Origin: Capsulimonas sp.
GTDB taxonomy: Bacteria; Armatimonadota; Armatimonadia; Armatimonadales; Capsulimonadaceae
DNA length: 5,108 bases
Direction of reading: 5' to 3'
NCBI GenBank assembly: GCA_025963815.1
Contig: JAOQAA010000061.1
Location: 1-5,108, forward strand
Shown here in pieces: positions 1 through 3,784 of the stretch. Under the pieces are notes generated by a model. That model had not been told where the DNA came from, searched no databases, and saw nothing but the letters and a program-made list of their open reading frames with translations. Numbering within the stretch: position 1 is the first letter of the stretch; each line of letters begins with the position of its first letter. Position numbers and translations under genes: made by a program.

Positions 1-44
1 CCGTTGTCGATCAAAACCATTTGCTCGACAACTCAATAACGGCG
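1..44. other. Left-edge segment before the terminator; possible tail of an upstream gene
   Basis: This is too short to identify. In frame 1 it reads as about 12 codons (PLSIKTICSTTQ) ending in TAA at 37-39, just ahead of the terminator, which would suit the 3' end of an upstream + strand gene. The other two + frames stay open through the terminator, which argues against them. The segment also holds an 8-bp inverted repeat, GTTGTCGA (3-10) and TCGACAAC (25-32). The coding assignment is a weak inference. Confidence 0.25.
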
Positions 45-90
45 AAAACTCCCTTACGATCTCTGCGAGAGATCATAAGGGAGTTTTTTT
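45..90 (+). terminator. Strong Rho-independent terminator
   Basis: A 12-bp perfect stem, AAAACTCCCTTA (45-56) with TAAGGGAGTTTT (76-87), is followed after one C/A mismatch by a second 7-bp stem, GATCTCT (58-64) with AGAGATC (68-74), closed by a GCG loop. The 3' side runs into seven T (84-90). It should end transcription of whatever lies to the left and insulate the csoR promoter that follows. The A-run on the 5' side gives a U-run on the opposite strand too, so it may work in both directions. Confidence 0.93.
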
Positions 91-93
91 GCG

Positions 94-123
94 TTGAAAC
101 TTTATACCCCCTCAGGGTATAAT
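94..123 (+). promoter_or_regulatory. csoR promoter (-35 TTGAAA, -10 TATAAT)
   Basis: TTGAAA (94-99) and a perfect TATAAT (118-123) are separated by 18 bp, a good fit to a housekeeping sigma-70-type promoter. The start of transcription is predicted near 130, giving a very short leader before the csoR start at 146. The -10 box overlaps the right half of the CsoR-type operator, so repressor binding should block RNA polymerase directly. Confidence 0.75.
103..121 (+). promoter_or_regulatory. CsoR-type copper operator
   Basis: TATACCCCCTCAGGGTATA is a near-perfect inverted repeat: TATACCC (103-109) and GGGTATA (115-121) around a 5-bp centre. A G/C tract flanked by AT-rich ends is the known operator form of the CsoR/RcnR family. 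Its position across the promoter spacer and -10 box, immediately ahead of a csoR gene, supports negative autoregulation relieved by Cu(I). The metal is inferred from the CsoR ligand set. Confidence 0.8.
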
Positions 124-145
124 CCGATTCTGGAGAACCACTAAA

Positions 146-436
146 TTGCAGCAAGAAGCGCGTCAAAAGATTCAGAACCGTCTGAAGCGTATCTCAGGAC
201 AGGTCGCCGGCGTACAGCGCATGGTGGAGGAAGATCGGTATTGCGTCGATATCCTTACTCAAGTCGCCGCGATCCGTTCCGCTCTCGACGCCGTCGGTGT
301 GGCGATGCTTACCAGCCATCTGGAAAGCTGCGTCGTGGGCCACGGCACGGAAACCGAGCATGCCTGCGCCAAGCAGATGACCCAAGCAGAACTTTTGGAC
401 GAAGTGCGCGTGTCGCTGGAACGGTTTCTCAAATAA
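146..436 (+). CDS. csoR: CsoR-family copper-sensing transcriptional repressor
   Basis: This 96-residue, all-helical metal-sensing repressor of the CsoR/RcnR (DUF156) family has the usual length. The N-terminus carries the family's basic segment RLKRISGQVAGVQRMV (about residues 12-27). The Cu(I) ligand set is visible as C33 (in the RYCVDIL segment), H58 and C62 (HLESC). The 25- and 4-residue spacings match those of M. tuberculosis CsoR (C36, H61, C65). Y32 sits beside the first Cys as in copper sensors. This C-H-C pattern argues for copper rather than Ni/Co (RcnR), formaldehyde (FrmR) or persulfide (CstR, which lacks the His). The protein is predicted to bind the operator at 103-121 as a tetramer and release it on Cu(I) binding. 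The start is TTG at 146; GGAG at 132-135 lies 10 nt upstream and no ATG or GTG is suitably placed. The gene for a small metal-binding protein follows 33 nt downstream, presumably in the same operon. Confidence 0.93.
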   Translation: MQQEARQKIQNRLKRISGQVAGVQRMVEEDRYCVDILTQVAAIRSALDAVGVAMLTSHLESCVVGHGTETEHACAKQMTQAELLDEVRVSLERFLK

Positions 437-469
437 CGGCGGTATTCAGAGGGAGAGGGAATAACAACC

Positions 470-694
470 ATGGAGATGACATTTATTGCGCCCGACATCG
501 AATGTGACGGCTGCGCGAACAGTATCAAGAAGGCGCTCGGCCAATCTCCCGGCGTGGAGACAGTGGATGTCAACATCGAGCGCAAGTCAGTCGTCGTCGG
601 CTTTGACGCCGAACGAACCAACGGCGTAAAACTCGCCGAAACCTTGGACGACATCGGCTTCCCTGTCGCCCGCGAATCCGATACGCGCGCATAG
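470..694 (+). CDS. Heavy-metal-associated (HMA) domain protein, CopZ-like copper chaperone
   Basis: This 74-residue single-domain protein has the ferredoxin-like HMA fold seen in CopZ/Atx1 copper chaperones. The metal site is C12-D-G-C15, followed by the usual helix (ANSIKKALGQSPGV), then a V-D-V-N-I strand and the C-terminal LAETLDDIGFPV segment typical of the family. The usual GMxCxxC is here IECDGC, so the Met before the first Cys is absent, which occurs in some family members. The start is ATG at 470, 9 nt after the purine-rich ribosome site GAGGGAGAGGGA (449-460); a second in-frame ATG at 476 is too close to any Shine-Dalgarno. It lies 33 nt behind csoR with no terminator between, so it is probably controlled by the same CsoR operator. 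It likely buffers Cu(I) or passes it to an exporter, but no copper ATPase gene is in the window. Transfer of another soft metal cannot be excluded. Confidence 0.88.
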   Translation: MEMTFIAPDIECDGCANSIKKALGQSPGVETVDVNIERKSVVVGFDAERTNGVKLAETLDDIGFPVARESDTRA

Positions 695-698
695 GATC

Positions 699-1595
699 TT
701 GGAGGAAAAGAGGGAAGCGTGCTCGCGACGCGCAATCGAAGTCTTTGATCAGCCACCTATTTGGCGGGCGATAGAATTGCGGTTACCGATGGAAAGGTCG
801 TTCGGAATACTCAACGCCGGTGATGGCGCCTGGGCGTTCGAAGAACATGCACAGAGGCTTTCACGGATACTTGGAGCGGAGATTATCACCAAGCCACGCG
901 AATTCAACTACGTCTTGAGCTTAGAGGACGAGGGGCTGCCGGAATTCGCGCAAAGCTTTATTCCACTCGCCTCTCTCTTACTCGCTTCCGACAAACGTTT
1001 GCTGGCGACTGCATTTCAGGAGCATGGCGTTGCAACTCCCGCCACCATACTGGCCGAGGACGCAGCCGAAGTGATGGACATCGTTCGTGAAAATGTTCAA
1101 TGTGATTGGTGCTTGAAGTGGCCGATCGGATGTGGCGGATCGGGACATCGGATGATTGCATCGGCGTCATCCATTCCGATGGATTGGCCGCGTCCTTATG
1201 TTGTTCAGGAGTTTATTCCGATGTCGTTACCCGAGGTGTATCGGATATTCGGGTGTGGGAGTGAAACATTCGGGTGGCTCGCGCGCAAGTTTCCTGAAGA
1301 CACAGCAGCATCCCCCTGGGTTTCTCATGCACGAGGGGCTCGCTAAGTTTCGTACGGATTGGCTCCCATCGAAGCCCAAACTCAGGCGCGGCTCGCTCTG
1401 AAAGCGACGGGGCTGCTCGATTCGTTTGGATGTGTAGATCTGATCGCCAGACCATCGGGGGAATGGCTCGTTCTGGAAGTCGGGAGCGACGGCGTTTACA
1501 ATCACATTGACCGAGACATCGGCGATTTGGGGCTTGTGCGAGAGATTGAGGAGCGACTGGCTCAGTGCTTCCAGTCGCTCCGTAAGTCGTATTAA
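699..1595 (+). pseudogene. ATP-grasp ligase-like gene interrupted by an in-frame TAA stop
   Basis: The frame runs for 299 codons, about the length of RimK-like ATP-grasp enzymes, but is cut by TAA at 1344-1346 (codon 216). Both sides belong to one protein. Before the stop are the ILNAGDGAWAFEEHAQRL start, a KWPIGCGGSGH nucleotide-binding Lys plus glycine loop (K at 1116-1118), the hinge YVVQEFIP, and the EVYRIFG strand. After the stop, in the same frame, come FGCVDLIA (D at 1437) and the LVLEVGSDG segment (E at 1476), carrying two presumed Mg-binding acidic residues. The common E-x-N is E-V-G here. ATP-grasp enzymes join a carboxylate to an amine or similar group via acyl phosphate; the substrate is not evident. 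The first part alone lacks the metal site, so the product should be inactive unless the stop is read through or is a sequencing error. The start is unsettled: TTG 699 has no spaced ribosome site, ATG 789 lacks one, and the strong GGAGGAAAAGAGGGA (701-715) precedes an out-of-frame GTG at 719. It lies just behind the HMA gene and probably shares its transcript. Confidence 0.75.
1550..1581. repeat. 11-bp perfect inverted repeat near convergent gene ends
   Basis: GGAGCGACTGG (1550-1560) and CCAGTCGCTCC (1571-1581) are exact reverse complements around a 10-nt loop. The repeat lies inside the last codons of the ATP-grasp gene, 11 nt before its stop, and just past the end of the minus-strand DUF695 gene. 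There is no T-run on either side, so it is not a canonical terminator. The stem could still slow polymerase or stabilise both 3' ends. Confidence 0.6.
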
Positions 1596-2050
1596 ACGGC
1601 GAAGCGGCGATAGATTTCCCAGGCTTTGTCCGGACAGGTCAGGATCTGGATCTGGTGGGACCCGATTTCTTTTTGGATCGAGGGGAAAATCTTTTTCGCG
1701 GGCTCGTCCTGCGAGGCGTAAAAGATGAACTCGCGGCGACCGGCCGTCGTGATCGCCAGGGCGAGCATGGCGGAGCCGCCACCCTCGAAACGCTCGCGCA
1801 GCAGGTGCTCGATCGCGTCTAGTTCGATCGTTTCCAGGCGGCTGGGCAGTCCGTTCGAAGTCGGGGAGCGGAAAGGCACGACCACACCGACGTGGTAGTG
1901 AAATCCAAGCTGCCCGCCATTCTTTTTCAGCCCCATATTGACTCGAACAACAAGCATGGCGCCCGCGTCATTGTACTTTTTCACTTCCCACGGTCCATCA
2001 GCGGCGGTCGGCGCGAACGTTTGGGCGCTGTTCTTAGTAAATGGCCACAT
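1592..2050 (-). CDS. DUF695-domain protein of unknown function
   Basis: This is a 152-residue soluble protein without signal peptide or membrane segments. It fits the DUF695 family: an N-terminal WEVKKYNDAGAMLVVRVN strand pair (about residues 21-38), a mid-section with NGLPSRLETIELDAIEHLLRERF (about 66-88), then LAITTAGRREFIFYA (about 98-112) and the C-terminal DKAWEIYRRF (141-150). No biochemical role is known for the family and no catalytic motif stands out. I chose ATG at 2050 because GGAGAAAG lies just upstream. An in-frame start 17 codons further out (2101) would add an unconserved MGRQPPACLLTISEKDL with no good ribosome site. The gene is convergent with the ATP-grasp frame, and the two stop codons overlap within TTAA at 1592-1595. 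It is transcribed away from the pstS upstream region, so it shares only that intergenic space with pstS. Confidence 0.82.
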   Translation of the reverse strand: MWPFTKNSAQTFAPTAADGPWEVKKYNDAGAMLVVRVNMGLKKNGGQLGFHYHVGVVVPFRSPTSNGLPSRLETIELDAIEHLLRERFEGGGSAMLALAITTAGRREFIFYASQDEPAKKIFPSIQKEIGSHQIQILTCPDKAWEIYRRFAV

Positions 2051-2055
2051 AAGAT

Positions 2056-2063
2056 CTTTCTCC
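2056..2063 (-). promoter_or_regulatory. Ribosome binding site of the DUF695 gene
   Basis: On the minus strand GGAGAAAG (2063 down to 2056) precedes the ATG at 2050, with 9 nt between GGAG and the start. This decides the start at 2050 over the longer frame. Confidence 0.75.
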
Positions 2064-2106
2064 GATATCGTTAGCAAGCAAGCAGGCGGCTGACGCCCCA
2101 CTCTCT

Positions 2107-2137
2107 ATCATACAGCAAGAATGCGCAAAAACACCAA
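2107..2137 (-). promoter_or_regulatory. Weak candidate promoter for the DUF695 gene
   Basis: On the minus strand a TATGAT -10-like box (2112 down to 2107) has a TTGGTG -35-like box (2137 down to 2132) upstream, with a long 19-bp spacer. It lies about 60 bp before the predicted start, a sensible place. The match is poor and it is listed only as the best candidate. Confidence 0.3.
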
Positions 2138-2239
2138 GCAAACGTAATATATTTGTGCGATTTAATTATTGTTTTTTGATTCTACCGGGCGTTTTCAAGA
2201 CCGATCCAGACACATGGCGAAAAGTGACGCTTCCCATGT

Positions 2240-2245
2240 ATAATA
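2240..2245 (+). promoter_or_regulatory. Candidate -10 box TATAAT of an orphan transcription unit
   Basis: A perfect TATAAT sits 195 bp before the terminator at 2402-2436, with AT-rich DNA further upstream (2143-2182) that could act as an UP-like element. No good -35 hexamer lies 16-18 bp upstream, so the promoter may need an activator. A dyad, ACATGG (2212-2217) and CCATGT (2235-2240), spans the -35 to -10 interval. Confidence 0.45.
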
Positions 2246-2300
2246 GAAGCGCGTGTTTCGTTCTCTAACCGTGATGAGCCGGAATCATGTTTTATGTAAC

Positions 2301-2338
2301 CGATTGTCATTGCTGAAAGTTTACTTTCGCAACAATCG
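2301..2338 (+). repeat. Hairpin inside the candidate small RNA
   Basis: CGATTGT (2301-2307) pairs with ACAATCG (2332-2338). After a 3-nt bulge, TGC (2311-2313) pairs with GCA (2329-2331). After a single unpaired T, GAAAG (2315-2319) pairs with CTTTC (2324-2328), leaving a 4-nt loop. This gives a 15-bp interrupted stem with no T-run behind it, so it is a structural element rather than a terminator. Confidence 0.6.
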
Positions 2339-2401
2339 CATTTCATACGTCATGACAGGGATTTTATTGCGTTCGGCGAGGGGTGCACTGCAACTGGCTT
2401 C

Positions 2402-2436
2402 AGGTCTGCGGCATTTTGCCGCAGACTTCTTTTTTT
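2402..2436 (+). terminator. Rho-independent terminator upstream of pstS
   Basis: GTCTGCGGC (2404-2412) pairs exactly with GCCGCAGAC (2418-2426), extended by A2413-T2417, with a TTT loop. The 3' side is a T-rich tail, 2427-2436, with one C. No gene ends just before it on this strand; the DUF695 gene runs the other way. It must therefore serve a non-coding transcript or attenuate pstS transcription. Confidence 0.88.
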
Positions 2437-2470
2437 ACAATATTCCAATTTTAGAACATAACTTATTTCT

Positions 2471-2484
2471 TGGGTTCAAACCCA
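2471..2484. promoter_or_regulatory. 14-bp palindrome upstream of pstS, possible operator
   Basis: TGGGTT (2471-2476) and AACCCA (2479-2484) form 6-bp perfect arms around CA. The site lies 85 bp before the pstS start and abuts a -10-like TATGCT (2486-2491). The form suits a dimeric repressor site, but no cognate regulator is visible. It does not match the TGTCA direct repeats of a PhoB box. Confidence 0.3.
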
Positions 2485-2553
2485 TTATGCTTATGGATTT
2501 GCGCTCCGTACGGGTATGATGTGAATGAGCGGCGAGACGTCGCTTCTTTCATC

Positions 2554-2558
2554 GGGAG
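2554..2558 (+). promoter_or_regulatory. Ribosome binding site of pstS
   Basis: GGGAG lies 10 nt before TTG 2569, the same GGAG-10-TTG arrangement as in csoR. It supports TTG 2569 over the in-frame ATG at 2470, which would put 33 unrelated residues in front of the signal peptide. Confidence 0.75.
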
Positions 2559-2568
2559 AAAATATAAG

Positions 2569-3633
2569 TTGAACAATACAATACTACGAAATAAGAAAAC
2601 AATTTGGGCGGTTCCGGCAGCCGCAATCGCCTTCGGACTGGTGAGCGCGGGATGCGGCGACAGCGGTCAGAAGAGCGAACCGGGCGCACAGACCGCCAGC
2701 ACGCCTTCCGCGACGGCTCTGAACGGAGCGGGCGCGACGTTCCCAGCGCCGCTGTACCAGAAGTGGTTCCAGGAGTATCAATCCAAGAACGGCGTGCAGG
2801 TCAACTATCAGGCGATCGGCTCGGGCGGCGGCATCAAGGGGATCACGGCGAAGTCCGTGGACTTCGGAGCATCCGACGCGCCGATGAACGATGAGGAAAT
2901 GGCGAAGGCGCCGGGCATCCTGCATGTCCCGACTGTCGCCGGTGCGGTCGCCGTCGCCTATAATGTCCCCGGAATCACCACCGGCATTCACCTGACGGGA
3001 GACGTCATCGCGGATATCTTCCTCGGCAAGATCGCCAAATGGAACGACGCGCGCATCACGGCGCTCAACCCCGGCAAAACCTTTCCCGATCTGGCGATCG
3101 CCCCCACGCACCGCGCGGACGGCTCGGGCACCACCAATATCTTCACGACCTATCTCAGCCAGGTCAGCCCGACCTGGAAGGCCGGCCCCGGCGCGGGCAA
3201 ATCCGTGACATGGCCGAGCGGACTTGCGGGCAAGGGAAGCGCAGGAGTCGGCGCGCTCGTCCAGCAGACCGAAGGCGCCATCGGCTACATCGAGCTGGCG
3301 TACGCGCTCCAGAACAAGATCGCCTTCGCCGATGTGCAGAACGCCAAGGGCGCGTTTATCACCCCCACGGTTGAATCCACCACGGCGGCCGCTGCGGGAG
3401 CGACGATTCCCGAAGACTTCCGGACCGTCATCACCAACACCTCCGACCCGAAGGGTTACCCGATCACCGGCTTCACCTTTATCCTCGTCTACAAGGACGC
3501 AAAGCCGGACGTGAAGAAGTTCCTGCAATGGGCGCTCAGCGACGGCCAAAAGGACGCCGCCCCGCTCGTCTACGCGCCGCTGCCGGAAAGCGTGCAGAAG
3601 AAGGCGCTCGCCGAAGTGGAGACAATGCAGTAA
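2569..3633 (+). CDS. pstS: Phosphate ABC transporter substrate-binding lipoprotein PstS
   Basis: This is the extracytoplasmic phosphate-binding protein of the high-affinity PstSCAB importer, 354 residues from the TTG start. An N-terminal signal peptide (basic N-region with R7, K9 and K10, then hydrophobic 12-25) ends at a lipobox-like VSAGC with C29, so it is probably a lipoprotein; Ser at -3 is less usual than Leu. A 20-residue Gly/Ser/Thr/Pro/Ala-rich linker follows. The phosphate pocket segments are present in order: GAGATFPAPLYQKW (53-66), GSGGGIKGI (84-92), DFGASDAPM (98-106) and HRADGSGTTNIF (181-192), which holds the anion-binding Arg, Ser, Gly and Thr. GAIGYIE (236-242) and the PITGFTFILV strand (298-307) are also typical. 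TTG 2569 is preceded by GGGAG at good distance. The permease and ATPase genes pstC, pstA and pstB do not follow; the next gene is convergent. They must lie elsewhere, or this is an extra solitary pstS. No PhoB box is clear upstream. Confidence 0.95.
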   Translation: MNNTILRNKKTIWAVPAAAIAFGLVSAGCGDSGQKSEPGAQTASTPSATALNGAGATFPAPLYQKWFQEYQSKNGVQVNYQAIGSGGGIKGITAKSVDFGASDAPMNDEEMAKAPGILHVPTVAGAVAVAYNVPGITTGIHLTGDVIADIFLGKIAKWNDARITALNPGKTFPDLAIAPTHRADGSGTTNIFTTYLSQVSPTWKAGPGAGKSVTWPSGLAGKGSAGVGALVQQTEGAIGYIELAYALQNKIAFADVQNAKGAFITPTVESTTAAAAGATIPEDFRTVITNTSDPKGYPITGFTFILVYKDAKPDVKKFLQWALSDGQKDAAPLVYAPLPESVQKKALAEVETMQ

Positions 3634-3651
3634 AGTGACCGACGGGCTTTA

Positions 3652-3731
3652 GGCCCCTCCGCCCCAATTCTGGGGGACCAGATTTCGGAGTGAGGCATTT
3701 TCTGGTCCCCCAGAATTGGGGCGGAGGGGCC
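3652..3731. repeat. Perfect 31-bp inverted repeat between convergent genes
   Basis: The arms 3652-3682 and 3701-3731 are exact reverse complements over 31 bp around an 18-nt loop. Each arm itself contains a small dyad (CCCCA and TGGGG around 4-5 nt), so cruciform or branched RNA structures are possible. It starts 18 nt after the pstS stop and ends 53 nt before the end of the histidine kinase gene. There is no T-run, so it is not a standard terminator, though so long a GC-rich stem could block transcription or protect 3' ends. It may be a dispersed REP-like element. Confidence 0.92.
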
Positions 3732-3742
3732 ATCCTAATACT

Positions 3743-3759
3743 GTGGGGATGGAGGGGCC
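3743..3759. repeat. Degenerate third copy of the repeat arm
   Basis: GTGGGGATGGAGGGGCC resembles the outer end of the right arm, TTGGGGCGGAGGGGCC (3716-3731), in the same orientation. GGATGG (3747-3752) can also pair with CCATCC (3730-3735), giving a small extra hairpin beside the main one. This suggests the element is built from several related units. Confidence 0.5.
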
Positions 3760-3784
3760 GAAAACCAAAGGAAGAAAGTTACTC

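Larger units (their letters stand above)
2252..2436 (+). ncRNA. Candidate small RNA or terminated pstS leader
   Basis: The unit runs from the expected transcription start, about 7 nt after the TATAAT at 2240-2245, to the end of a Rho-independent terminator at 2436, about 185 nt. It contains a hairpin at 2301-2338 and the terminator stem, and no frame in it resembles a protein. Promoter, structure and terminator together suggest an independent small RNA. Alternatively it is the 5' leader of pstS with a terminator acting as an attenuator, since pstS starts 133 nt further on. I recognise no known RNA family: the ends do not pair as 6S RNA requires, and no riboswitch core was evident. Expression is unproven. 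Confidence 0.4.
2051..2568. other. AT-rich intergenic region with no credible protein gene
   Basis: About 520 bp separate the divergent DUF695 and pstS genes. The only open frame of note here (2253-2519, GTG start) lacks a ribosome site, reads through a terminator hairpin and has no family resemblance, so I do not call it. The stretch does contain, in order, a weak minus-strand promoter, an AT-rich tract (2143-2182), a dyad-covered TATAAT promoter, an internal hairpin, a strong terminator, a 14-bp palindrome and the pstS ribosome site. These are listed separately. Confidence 0.8.

Noticed and set aside
259..756. 165-codon minus-strand open frame across csoR, the HMA gene and the ATP-grasp start
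   Set aside because: It is antisense to two well-supported genes, has a Ser/Arg-rich low-complexity translation and no ribosome site.
1344..1346. Programmed recoding of the TAA (selenocysteine or pyrrolysine)
   Set aside because: Those systems use TGA and TAG, and no recoding structure is evident; a nonsense mutation or base error is simpler.
1359..1595. Separate 78-residue gene starting at TTG 1359
   Set aside because: It has no ribosome site and is in the same frame as the ATP-grasp sequence before the stop, carrying that fold's expected C-terminal part.
2303..2360. PhoB box from TGTCAT-like words
   Set aside because: The words do not occur as two direct repeats at 11-bp spacing, and one is in inverted orientation.
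2252..2436. 6S RNA, tmRNA or SRP RNA
   Set aside because: The ends do not pair into the long 6S rod, there is no tRNA-like end or tag frame, and the SRP apical GGAA-type loop is absent.
2253..2519. 88-codon + open frame upstream of pstS
   Set aside because: It has no Shine-Dalgarno before the GTG, runs through the terminator hairpin and its T-run, and shows no recognisable domain.
2584..3549. Long 321-codon open frame on the minus strand
   Set aside because: It lies fully antisense to pstS, is Arg/Gly/Asp-rich with no family resemblance, and arises from the GC-rich codon pattern of the real gene.
3652..3759. CRISPR array or insertion-sequence ends
   Set aside because: There are no regular spacers, no transposase between the arms (only an 18-nt loop), and no target duplication.
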